A DNA stretch of 62,669 nt from positions 25,305 through 87,973 of the forward strand of contig NZ_QRIL01000018.1 of the NCBI RefSeq assembly GCF_003471165.1. Direction: 5' to 3'. Every line of letters starts with the position of its first letter. Within the stretch, counting starts at the first letter, position 1. The notes beneath the pieces were generated by a model that saw only the letters and a program-made list of their open reading frames with translations, ran no database searches and was not told the origin of the DNA. The DNA is from Ruminococcus sp. AM22-13 (GTDB taxonomy: Bacteria; Bacillota; Clostridia; Lachnospirales; Lachnospiraceae). Below are positions 24,628 through 33,689 of this stretch, in pieces. Position numbers and translations under genes: made by a program.

Positions 24628-27039
24628 TTAAAGAGTTAATATGATTTCGTTCTTATCCTGAAGAAGGTTTTCAGGGATATAATTATCTGCTAATTTCTGT
24701 CCGTTAAGAACCAGACTGCAGCAGCCAGATTCTTTTTTGTCTGGATTTTCTACAGAGATATGAAGCTGTTTTCCACGGAAAACTTTCTCAATCTCAAAGT
24801 GTTTCCAGCTTTTTGGCACAGAAGGAGACAGTCGAAGTCCTTCAAGATCAGGGCGAAGTCCGAGGATACCTTCCACACATCCTACCATTACAGTAGAAGC
24901 AGTTCCTGTCAGCCAGTGAACATGAGAGCGTCCAAAGTGTTTGCTTGCTTTTCCCTCTGTAAACTGACCATAGCAGTATGGTTCAAGACGACGGATTTCG
25001 GCACAGTCATTCTGCGCAGCAGGAGAATTTTCCATAAAATAAGTAAAAGCACGTTCTCCATGACCGCGGAGTGCTTCAGCAAGAATCAGCCAGCCCTGGG
25101 ATTGGGAGAAAATACCGGAGTTTTCTTTGGTACCCTGATTATAGATAACTGCCAGTGCACCATCGAAAGCATGCGCATGATAAGGCGGATCCATAAGGAT
25201 CGCACCATATTTTGTGTTTAGACGTTCGTATACATTGTTCAGTGCAGCGTCTCCCTGTTCAGGGCTGGCAAGACCACTGATGACAGCCCAGCTCTGAGGA
25301 TTCAGCCACATATTTGCTTCAGGAGCAGCAACTTCACCGATTCTTTCTCCTGATTCTGTATAACCACGTACGAAGCGGTCGTTATCCCAGCACAGTTCCT
25401 GAACTTTTTCGCCAAATGCTTTCTGAGTTTCTTCAAGATACTGTACATATTCTGTATCTTTTTTATATTCGGCAAAGATTTTCAGGATTGTCATTGCATA
25501 ATAGAACTGTAAAGCAACAAAAGAAGATTCTCCGTTTGCACCCAGACGGAGACAGTCATTCCAGTCTGCATAAAGTCCGGCAGGCATTCCGTGCGGTCCA
25601 AGGTGATCAAGGGAGAAGGCAACTGCACGTTTCAGATGCTCGTATACAGTAGCTTCTTCTTTGTTGGCAAAAGGAATCACTTCATCAAGAAAAGCAGTGT
25701 TTCCGGTTTCTGAAATATATTTATATACAGTTGGGAAAAGCCATAATGCATCATCTGCACGGTAAGCCGGATGGCCGGTTTCCTGTACATAAGAAGCATC
25801 ATCCGGAGTATCTTCTTTTCCAGGTGTGTGAGTAAACTTGACAAGAGGGAGTCCGCCACCGTTATTTACCTGCGCAGACAGCATGAAACGAATCTTTTCC
25901 AGTGCCATTTTCGGTGCCAGATGGATGATTCCCTGAATATCCTGTACAGTATCTCTGTATCCGTATCCATTTCTGAGTCCACAGTAAATGAAGGAAGCTG
26001 CACGGGACCAGATGAAAGTCATAAAACAGTTATATGCGTTCCAGGTATTAATCATAGTATCAAATTCCGGACTTGGAGTGCTGACTTTAAGATTATCAAG
26101 CTTACTGTTCCAGTCAGCTTTTAATGCTTTCAGTTCTTCTGCTACAGTTGGAGCCGGATTTTCGTAACATCTGATTACTTCAGCAGCTTCAGATGACGGT
26201 TTCATTCCAAGAAGAAAAGCAATTGTTCTGGTTTCACCTGCTTTAAGAGTTATTTTGCAGGAGAGAGCACCACAGGAGTTTTCATTATAGCTTGTCTTAT
26301 CACCAAGATCACCACAGACAATACCTTCAGGGTTTCCATATCCATGGTAACTTCCGAGAAATTCATTTTTGTCCCCACAGTAAGAAGAAACCTCAGCACC
26401 TGCAAGTCCAAAGAAACGTTCTGTCACATTTTTCTCATCTACGTTCTCATTTTCAGGAATTGCATCAAGATTTCCATGAATCTGCTGAGTAATTCTGTTT
26501 CCTTCGAACAGTGTACGAGAAATAAAAAGAGAGTACTGTAAATTAACCTGATCCTGTTCGTAATTGCTGTGGTTGGTAAACTCTGCATATCCGCTGAGAG
26601 TCAGGTTCCTTTCGTGATCAGAATGATTGGTCACAGATAATGCCCATACTTCATAACTTTTTCCAAGAGGAACATAGTAAAGGGCTTCTGAGTGAATATC
26701 GCTGTAGTCGGCAGAAATTTTTGTATAACCGATTCCGTGACGGCATTCGCTCTTATACTGAGCCAGATCTTTGCCTACAGGCTGCCAGGATGCAGACCAG
26801 AAGTCTGATGATCTGTCATCGCGAATGTAAATGTAACGTCCCGGCTGGTCAAAGTTATTAAAAACATAGCGCAGGATACGTCCGTTTGCACCGGATTTTG
26901 CAAAACTGTAGCCCCCTGCATTATTGGAAATGATTGCACCGTACTCCGGGGAACCCAGATAGTTTACCCATGGTGCAGGTGTTGCCGGATTAGTAATCAC
27001 GTATTCTCGGTTTTCATTGTCAAAATATCCGTATTTCAT
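24628..27039 (-). CDS. GH94 cellobiose phosphorylase-like enzyme
   Basis: An 803-residue GH94 (GT36) phosphorylase; length and N-terminus (MKYGYFDNENREYVITNPATPAPWVNYLGSPEYG) fit cellobiose phosphorylases. These split beta-glucosyl disaccharides with phosphate into glucose-1-phosphate and a free sugar, saving ATP. The N-terminal beta-sandwich is followed by an (alpha/alpha)6 barrel with ADWND (491-495), which contains the general-acid Asp. No signal peptide, so cytosolic. Downstream of and co-oriented with a second GH94, 78 bases away; divergent from the ABC importer. Disaccharide linkage is not provable from sequence. Confidence 0.88.
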   Translation of the reverse strand: MKYGYFDNENREYVITNPATPAPWVNYLGSPEYGAIISNNAGGYSFAKSGANGRILRYVFNNFDQPGRYIYIRDDRSSDFWSASWQPVGKDLAQYKSECRHGIGYTKISADYSDIHSEALYYVPLGKSYEVWALSVTNHSDHERNLTLSGYAEFTNHSNYEQDQVNLQYSLFISRTLFEGNRITQQIHGNLDAIPENENVDEKNVTERFFGLAGAEVSSYCGDKNEFLGSYHGYGNPEGIVCGDLGDKTSYNENSCGALSCKITLKAGETRTIAFLLGMKPSSEAAEVIRCYENPAPTVAEELKALKADWNSKLDNLKVSTPSPEFDTMINTWNAYNCFMTFIWSRAASFIYCGLRNGYGYRDTVQDIQGIIHLAPKMALEKIRFMLSAQVNNGGGLPLVKFTHTPGKEDTPDDASYVQETGHPAYRADDALWLFPTVYKYISETGNTAFLDEVIPFANKEEATVYEHLKRAVAFSLDHLGPHGMPAGLYADWNDCLRLGANGESSFVALQFYYAMTILKIFAEYKKDTEYVQYLEETQKAFGEKVQELCWDNDRFVRGYTESGERIGEVAAPEANMWLNPQSWAVISGLASPEQGDAALNNVYERLNTKYGAILMDPPYHAHAFDGALAVIYNQGTKENSGIFSQSQGWLILAEALRGHGERAFTYFMENSPAAQNDCAEIRRLEPYCYGQFTEGKASKHFGRSHVHWLTGTASTVMVGCVEGILGLRPDLEGLRLSPSVPKSWKHFEIEKVFRGKQLHISVENPDKKESGCCSLVLNGQKLADNYIPENLLQDKNEIILTL

Positions 27040-27117
27040 ATAGTAAATCCTTTCTGTTAGAACAATATTTATAACTGCCTGTCGACTGCTTTTATGGAGG
27101 CTGAGCAGCTATTGTTT

Positions 27118-29820
27118 TCAGGCAAGTGTTACTGTAATTTCATGAAGATCAGAAGAGAGGTTGTTAATAAATTCTCTGGAGATCATAATATGGGAATCTT
27201 CTACGATTTCTATTGCTGTTTTGTCGCAGTCCGCAGCGGCGATATGATAAGAACCATAATCTTTTCTGTCTGTGTTTCGGTAGGTAACATGGAACTGTTT
27301 TCCTGCAAAAGTAACAGAGACAGAAGCAGTTCCTGCTTCATCGAACTGTTCTGCCAGAAGTTTTGGATGAACCAAAAGGTTTCCAAAAACTCCACGGACA
27401 CCAAAGACCTCTGTGATCATGGTAAAAAGATACCAGCTTGCAGCACCTGTCAGATAATGATACATGCCACGTCCGTCTGAACGGAAATATTCAGGAATTC
27501 CCGGGTAGATATGGCTGGTATCAAAGTCGAGAGCTGTATCAGACAGAGAACGCAATGCTTTCCAGCCTTCTTTTGCAAAGCCTCTCTGATATAAGGCATT
27601 TGCATACATAACTGCCATATGAGAGAAAACAGCACCGTTTTCTTTTTCGCCATAAGCGAAACCGAACATACGTCCCATATCAAACTTCAGTTCCTGAAAA
27701 TCTGTGTTCAGGCGGTAACCGCCAATTTCTTTTCTGTAAAGATAATGATCTGCGCTTTTTACGATTTTTCTGATCTGCGCATCAGTGGCAACATTTCCCA
27801 TAATAGAGAAAACCTGGCCCGTGAGCATCATACGCACCTGTTCATGGTGGAAACCTTCCACTGCCTCTCCATGATTATCGTAATAGCTGTTATACCATCC
27901 TTCTTCGTTGTCTTTGCCATCAATCCATTCCTGTGAACGGATATGATTTATCAGCCAGTTGGATTTCTGGATCAGGTTGGCAGCAAGTGTGGAGAGAGAG
28001 AAGTTTTTCTTTCTGCCGCTCAGGTTATGCCTGCAGCTTTTGGCATATTCAGTAAGAACCTTTTTCTTTTCAGATACACTGTCAAACATATCTGTCTGGT
28101 CGTTCAGCAGGATTTCAATTTCCTCTGACAGCGGGATACTGGTTTCGCCTGCAGATTCCATAAGGCGTAATATGGAAGCAAGAGTGTGGAGATTGCCCGC
28201 ATAAGCACAGGTAAAGGCAACACTTTCACCATTTTCTGCTGCCATATCCAGGGCATCGTTCCAGTCAGCTCCGCGGAGACGGTAAATATTATGAACACCT
28301 ACATCATAAAAAGCGGCAAGCTGCTGGATCAGAATGTGCTCCAGAACACTTCCGGTATATACCTGACCGTCTTCGGTGCGCTGTTTATTTCCATATGCGT
28401 CATTCCAGAGAGTATCAATTTCTGTGCCGCGCATGGTTTGTGCATCTTTAAAATAAGGAACCTGTTTCTTAAGGATCTCTATATCTCCGGTCTGATTAAT
28501 ATAAAGACTGGTCGTGATTAGCGGCCAGAGTGCATGATCCATCCATACACGTGCGATTCCGTTTCTGTCAGCGATAAAATTGCCGTCACCGTCTCCGATA
28601 ATAGTAGCATTTGTACCATCAATACGTACGCCGCCATAATTCTTTTCAATCATGGCACCTACATTCTGAGGATTCATCAGCAGAAGAGAAAGACAATCCT
28701 GCCACAGATCACGCCATCCGCGTCCACCACGTCCGTAATCATGATGAGGAAGGAAAGAACAGCCAAATAAACGGCGCAGGAATGGCTGGAAACTTACCCA
28801 TTTCATATAACTGTCAAAGTCAGGATCCTGTGTGTGGAAGTCAACGTTTACCTGTTTTTTCCAGTAAATTCTGGTTTCTTCCAGTGCATTTTTTACTTTA
28901 TCGGAAGTATTGTATTTTTCAAAAATATTTTCAATTTCTTCTTTACTGTCGGCAATACCTGATAATAAAATAAAGTCTGTTTTTTCACCGGGAGCCAGTG
29001 TGAAAGATGAGAAACAGAAAGCACCCATTGCTTCCTTTCCTGCTGCCAGACTGTGTGCGGGAACTCCTTTATATCCTTCATATACTGTGCGTGGATGTGT
29101 ATAGGTACCACCTTCTCCGATAAAATCTTCTACAGTCGGATAATAGGAAATCGGATTTTCTCCCTTTCCGGAACAGCCATTTACATAATAGATTTTATGA
29201 TTTGGCTGATGTCCCCGCTCGTCAAATGACATGGTGGGGCAGACGTTGATTCCATGTTCTGTTGTCTCGATACGATGGAGCATGGAAGTGACATTTCGAT
29301 GATCACGAATGTTATCCGCACTTCTTCCGTAAACAGGAATTGCACCATATGCAGTAAATTTCTGTACAGTATCTGTCTGGTTTTCAACCGTCACATACAT
29401 AATCTCCACATTATCACTTTTGGGGATAAAAGAAGTAACTGTGGAGATGAACCCAAGTTCTCTGGAAGTCCTTTTCAAAGTCTGCCACATGAATCCGGCG
29501 GTTAGTTCACTGTCTTCCTGCCTGTCAGTAAAACGGTCGGCTTCCTGCTGAGCAGAGGAACCTGTTACTGAATAAGGAATGTGTCCTTCTTTTACGATCC
29601 AGAAATTTCTGGAAGAACGATTGTTATGAAGATTTTCGGAACTGACCGGTTCCAGCAGGAAGGTATCCTGATCAATTTTGCTGTCACCTCCAAGCACTGG
29701 TGTGACGGAACTTTTCAGACCTGCTTCTGATGCAAGAGGAAAATAAAGATAACTGGTATTTTCCGGTCTGTTCACACAAAAGCTTCCATGATTATCAATA
29801 AACTTAATATGTTTCAACAT
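27118..29820 (-). CDS. GH94 phosphorylase, laminaribiose-phosphorylase-like
   Basis: A 900-residue GH94 enzyme, longer than cellobiose phosphorylase and similar in size and N-terminus (SYLYFPLASEAGLKSSVTPVLGGD) to laminaribiose phosphorylases as I recall them. GADWND (517-522) carries the general acid; RGGRGWRDLWQD (364-375) and GVRIDGTNATIIGDGDG form the substrate and phosphate regions. Cytosolic. First gene of the minus-strand pair, with AAGGAG before the ATG. Having two GH94 paralogues in one operon suggests two linkages or chain lengths are processed. Specificity needs assay. Confidence 0.82.
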   Translation of the reverse strand: MLKHIKFIDNHGSFCVNRPENTSYLYFPLASEAGLKSSVTPVLGGDSKIDQDTFLLEPVSSENLHNNRSSRNFWIVKEGHIPYSVTGSSAQQEADRFTDRQEDSELTAGFMWQTLKRTSRELGFISTVTSFIPKSDNVEIMYVTVENQTDTVQKFTAYGAIPVYGRSADNIRDHRNVTSMLHRIETTEHGINVCPTMSFDERGHQPNHKIYYVNGCSGKGENPISYYPTVEDFIGEGGTYTHPRTVYEGYKGVPAHSLAAGKEAMGAFCFSSFTLAPGEKTDFILLSGIADSKEEIENIFEKYNTSDKVKNALEETRIYWKKQVNVDFHTQDPDFDSYMKWVSFQPFLRRLFGCSFLPHHDYGRGGRGWRDLWQDCLSLLLMNPQNVGAMIEKNYGGVRIDGTNATIIGDGDGNFIADRNGIARVWMDHALWPLITTSLYINQTGDIEILKKQVPYFKDAQTMRGTEIDTLWNDAYGNKQRTEDGQVYTGSVLEHILIQQLAAFYDVGVHNIYRLRGADWNDALDMAAENGESVAFTCAYAGNLHTLASILRLMESAGETSIPLSEEIEILLNDQTDMFDSVSEKKKVLTEYAKSCRHNLSGRKKNFSLSTLAANLIQKSNWLINHIRSQEWIDGKDNEEGWYNSYYDNHGEAVEGFHHEQVRMMLTGQVFSIMGNVATDAQIRKIVKSADHYLYRKEIGGYRLNTDFQELKFDMGRMFGFAYGEKENGAVFSHMAVMYANALYQRGFAKEGWKALRSLSDTALDFDTSHIYPGIPEYFRSDGRGMYHYLTGAASWYLFTMITEVFGVRGVFGNLLVHPKLLAEQFDEAGTASVSVTFAGKQFHVTYRNTDRKDYGSYHIAAADCDKTAIEIVEDSHIMISREFINNLSSDLHEITVTLA

Positions 29821-30230
29821 TTTTCTCCTTCCATAAATATTGTATGGAAATTATATCGGAACTGAGTTCTTTCGGAAATAAGAAACATGAAGTAAGTATC
29901 AGAATCATGACATAAAATAACACAATTTCAGAAAAATATATGAGCAGGTAATGAATCAGATTGCGAATATTCATCTGGCTGATTTATAGAAAAATGGTAC
30001 TTTTTATACAAAAATACTAATAAAAAAACAGAAAGATTATGATTTTAGGAAAGATTTCCTTATTAAATGACAAAATCTGTCTGTATATAAAAAGAACACA
30101 ATGAGGTCATGAATCTGACATTTTGGTGGAAATTATAATATACCCGAAAAGCAGCTTAAGCTATAATCTGATACATCAGGTGAGGCAAGAAACTCACAAA
30201 GAGAAAAAAAGAAAAAGGAGGGCTTTTTTA
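29821..30230. promoter_or_regulatory. Divergent promoter region of the glucoside locus
   Basis: About 410 bases separate the GH94 operon from the binding-protein gene. The only clear structure is a CAGAT/ATCTG hairpin (29957-29977) related to other short palindromes in this window. A TATAAT-like box at 30134-30139 lies about 90 bases before the binding-protein start, with a poor -35. I found no clear catabolite (cre) site. Confidence 0.4.
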
Positions 30231-31592
30231 ATGAAAAAGAAAGCATTAGCTGTTTTACTTACAGCATCCGTAATTGCAGGTACAATGGGCGGAACCGCTA
30301 CAATCGTACATGCAGATGAAGAAGGAAAAGTAATCAATATTTATTCCTGGAATGATGAATTCCGTCAGCGTCTGGAAGCAGTGTATCCTGAAGTAAAAGA
30401 AACATCCAAAGACGGAACAGTAACAACATTAAACGATGGAACAGAAATTCACTGGATCATAAATCCAAATCAGGATGGTGTTTATCAGCAGAAACTTGAT
30501 GAAGCTCTTATGAATCAGGCTGATGCATCAGCAGATGATAAGGTAGATATCTTCTTATCAGAAACAGATTATGTATACAAATATACAGATGCAGCAGCGG
30601 ATGTGGCAATGCCTCTGACAGATCTTGGAATTGATCCTGACAAAGATCTTGCAGATCAGTATGACTTTACAAAAACAACTGCATCTGATGCAGATGGAGT
30701 ACAGAGAGGATCTACATGGCAGTGCTGCCCTGGACTTCTTGTATATCGTCGTGATATTGCCAAAGATGTGTTCGGAACCGACGATCCTGAAGAAGTAGGC
30801 AAGAAAATGAAAGACTGGGATACAGCAAAAGCTACAGCTGAAGAACTGAAAGCAAAAGGATATTACACATTTGCTTCTTATGCTGATACATTCAGACTGT
30901 ATGGAAACAGCATTTCCCAGCCATGGGTAGAAGACGGTGCAACAACTGTTAATGTAGACCAGCAGGTAATGAACTGGATCAAAGATTCCAAAGAATGGCT
31001 GGATGCAGGATACCTGAACAAAACTGTAAAAGGTCAGTGGAATGATGACTGGAACAAAGCTATGGGATCTGAATCCAAAGTATTTGCATTCCTCTTCCCG
31101 GCATGGGGAATTGACTTTACATTGAAACCAAACTGGGATGGAGAAGACGGAGAATGGGCTGTTACAAATCCACCACAGGAATACAATTGGGGCGGTTCTT
31201 ACATCCATGCAGCAACAGGAACAGATAATCCGGAACATGCAAAAGATATCATTCTTGCACTGACAGGAAATAAGGACAATTTATTAAAGATTTCCAAAGA
31301 TTATTCTGACTTTACAAATACAAAGAGTGGTATGCAGGAAGTTGCAACAGATGATACTTTCGCATCTGACTTCCTTGGCGGACAGAATCCATTTACATAT
31401 TTCGCACCGGTTGCAGAGAACATCAAGATCGCACCACTTTCTGCTTATGACCAGGGATGTGTAGAACTGATCCAGAACGCTTTCAGCGATTACTTCCAGG
31501 GTCAGGTAGACTATGACAAAGCAAAATCAAACTTTGAAACAGCAATCAAAGAACGTTATCCGGAAATCCAGGAAGTTAACTGGGCTGAATAA
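30231..31592 (+). CDS. ABC transporter sugar-binding protein (extracellular family 1)
   Basis: A 453-residue secreted binding protein. The signal peptide is MKKKALAVLLTASVIAGTMGGTATIVHA, then mature DEEGKVINIYSWNDEFRQRLEA; no lipobox Cys is visible. It would capture oligosaccharides for the two permeases downstream. Start at 30231 follows AAAGGAGG; a longer in-frame start at 30123 has no ribosome site. Many aromatic residues (W and Y) fit carbohydrate stacking. No ATPase gene is in the locus, so a shared MsmK-type ATPase elsewhere must energise uptake. Confidence 0.88.
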   Translation: MKKKALAVLLTASVIAGTMGGTATIVHADEEGKVINIYSWNDEFRQRLEAVYPEVKETSKDGTVTTLNDGTEIHWIINPNQDGVYQQKLDEALMNQADASADDKVDIFLSETDYVYKYTDAAADVAMPLTDLGIDPDKDLADQYDFTKTTASDADGVQRGSTWQCCPGLLVYRRDIAKDVFGTDDPEEVGKKMKDWDTAKATAEELKAKGYYTFASYADTFRLYGNSISQPWVEDGATTVNVDQQVMNWIKDSKEWLDAGYLNKTVKGQWNDDWNKAMGSESKVFAFLFPAWGIDFTLKPNWDGEDGEWAVTNPPQEYNWGGSYIHAATGTDNPEHAKDIILALTGNKDNLLKISKDYSDFTNTKSGMQEVATDDTFASDFLGGQNPFTYFAPVAENIKIAPLSAYDQGCVELIQNAFSDYFQGQVDYDKAKSNFETAIKERYPEIQEVNWAE

Positions 31593-31659
31593 TAAACGCT
31601 TTTGAATTGACAGTTAAAAAGTTTCAGGTGTAAATAACCTGTACAGATGCATTTGTATT

Positions 31660-31694
31660 TGCCAGACACGCATGAACGCGATGTGTGTCTGGCA
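31660..31694 (+). promoter_or_regulatory. Intercistronic hairpin between binding protein and permeases
   Basis: TGCCAGACAC pairs with GTGTCTGGCA, extended by GCAT/ATGT, and is not followed by a T run. Such stems stabilise the upstream message and keep the binding protein in excess over the permeases. Confidence 0.55.
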
Positions 31695-31723
31695 CTAATA
31701 TGTAAAGGAAGGAATGCTGAACT

Positions 31724-32677
31724 ATGAAAAAAAAGAAAAGCATCAGCTATGCAAAATGGGGATATATCTTTATCCTTCCATTTTTTATAACTTTTTTAAT
31801 CTTTTCTTTGATTCCGCTGGTAGATACTGTACGTTATAGTTTCTATGAATATTATCGTTCAGGAATTAAAGAAATCGGACCGAATTTTATTGGAATGGCA
31901 AACTATCTGAGTCTGTTGAAGTCAGATATGTTCAAATACAGTGCTAATACACTGATTCTGTGGGTAATCGGATTTGTACCGCAGATCGTGATCGCACTGG
32001 TTCTGGCATGCTGGTTTACAGATGCGCGTCTGAAGATCCATGGACAGCAGTTTTTCAAGGTTGTTATTTATCTTCCTAACCTGATCATGGCTTCTGCATT
32101 TGCATTATTGTTCTTTACCATGTTCTCTACCAACGGACCGATTAACTCTATTCTGATGTCTCTGGGATGGGTTAAAAACCCGATAGATTTCCTGGGTTCT
32201 GTAATCGGAACCAGATCTCTGGTCGGATTTATGAACTTCCTGATGTGGTTTGGTAATACAACAATTATGCTGATGGCTGCTGTTATGGGTATCAGTATGG
32301 ATATTTTTGAAGCATCTGAACTGGATGGCTGTAACAGTATCAAGAGATTTTTCTATATCACACTGCCGCTGATCCGTCCGATCCTTGCTTATACACTGAT
32401 CACATCTATCATCGGTGGTCTTCAGATGTTCGATGTTCCTCAGATTCTTACGAATGGACAGGGAAATCCAGACCGTACATCTATGACTCTGATCATGTTC
32501 CTGAACAGCCACTTAAAGAGCAAGAACTATGGTATGGCAGGTGCACTGTCCGTATATCTGTTTATTGTCAGCGGTATTTTATGTATGATTGTATATAAGA
32601 TGACAAATGACACAGACCCGGATGGTTCCAAGAAAGCTGCAAAGAAAAAAGCAAAAGAAGAAAGAAGGAGGAGATAA
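31724..32677 (+). CDS. ABC sugar permease (MalF type)
   Basis: A 317-residue inner-membrane permease with six spans. The EAA loop that docks to the ATPase is EASELDGCNSIKRFFYITLPLIRPI. The basic C-terminal tail is KKAAKKKAKEERRRR. Three bases separate it from the second permease. It works with the binding protein upstream and the permease downstream as a heterodimer. Confidence 0.9.
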   Translation: MKKKKSISYAKWGYIFILPFFITFLIFSLIPLVDTVRYSFYEYYRSGIKEIGPNFIGMANYLSLLKSDMFKYSANTLILWVIGFVPQIVIALVLACWFTDARLKIHGQQFFKVVIYLPNLIMASAFALLFFTMFSTNGPINSILMSLGWVKNPIDFLGSVIGTRSLVGFMNFLMWFGNTTIMLMAAVMGISMDIFEASELDGCNSIKRFFYITLPLIRPILAYTLITSIIGGLQMFDVPQILTNGQGNPDRTSMTLIMFLNSHLKSKNYGMAGALSVYLFIVSGILCMIVYKMTNDTDPDGSKKAAKKKAKEERRRR

Positions 32678-32680
32678 ACT

Positions 32681-33526
32681 ATGAAATCAAATACATCAGG
32701 TCGTGTGCGCAGTATTTTTGTTCATCTTGTGCTGATCTTTTTATCCTTCCTGTGTCTGTTTTTCTTTTACATTCTGATTGTAAATGCAACACGTTCCCAT
32801 GCGGATCTGCAGAAAGGATTTTCAGCACTTCCCGGAAAATATTTTCTTGAGAATCTGAAGAATGTGGCAAATGACGGAAGTTTCCCGATGTTCCGCGGTA
32901 TTCTTAACAGTGTTGTTGTATCTTCCTGCAGTGCTGCACTTTGTACATATTTTTCTTCTTTGACAGCTTATGGTCTATATGCTTATGATTTTAAAATGAA
33001 GAAAGCAGCTTTTACCTTTATTATGGCAATTCTTGTTATGCCTACACAGGTAACAGCAATGGGATTTTTACGACTGATCACAAAGATGGGAATGTATGAC
33101 TCTTTACTTCCGCTGATTATTCCATCTATTGCATCTCCTGCAGTATTTTACTTTATGTATAGTTACCTTCAGTCTTCTCTTCCTTTATCCCTTGTGGAAG
33201 CAGCAAGAATTGATGGTTCCGGAGAGTTTAGAACCTTTAACAGTATTGTACTTCCGATTATGAAACCGGCAGTAGCGGTACAGGCAATCTTTACATTTGT
33301 AGGATCCTGGAACAATTACTTCGTTCCGGCTTTGATCATTCAGTCAAAGAATAAAATGACAGTGCCGATTCTGATCGCAACCCTGCGAGGAGCTGACTAT
33401 ATGAACTTTGACATGGGTAAAATTTACATGATGATCACAGTGGCCATCGTACCGATCATTATAGTATATCTGCTTTTATCTAAATATATTATTGCAGGTG
33501 TTACACTTGGCGGTGTAAAGGAATAA
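32681..33526 (+). CDS. ABC sugar permease (MalG type)
   Basis: A 281-residue permease with six spans and the EAA motif EAARIDGSGEFRTFNSIVLPIMKPA; it ends in the MalG-like IIAGVTLGGVKE. GGAGG lies 10-14 bases before the ATG, inside the end of the previous gene. A strong terminator follows, so binding protein and permeases form one transcription unit. Confidence 0.9.
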   Translation: MKSNTSGRVRSIFVHLVLIFLSFLCLFFFYILIVNATRSHADLQKGFSALPGKYFLENLKNVANDGSFPMFRGILNSVVVSSCSAALCTYFSSLTAYGLYAYDFKMKKAAFTFIMAILVMPTQVTAMGFLRLITKMGMYDSLLPLIIPSIASPAVFYFMYSYLQSSLPLSLVEAARIDGSGEFRTFNSIVLPIMKPAVAVQAIFTFVGSWNNYFVPALIIQSKNKMTVPILIATLRGADYMNFDMGKIYMMITVAIVPIIIVYLLLSKYIIAGVTLGGVKE

Positions 33527-33563
33527 AAAGAATAAGAAAATAAATAGAATCTCCATAAATAAA

Positions 33564-33605
33564 AAGAAGAACCTCCGTAGAGAGAATGCTATGGAGGTTC
33601 TTTTC
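33564..33605 (+). terminator. Terminator of the ABC importer operon
   Basis: AAGAACCTCC..TAG pairs with CTA..GGAGGTTCTT, followed by four Ts. Confidence 0.85.
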
Positions 33606-33689
33606 ATGGGAATCTGCCATTATCGGATAGTATTTTCAAATAAATTTTAGAAAAGAACAATATTTTATAAAACAGGAGTATCTAAATTT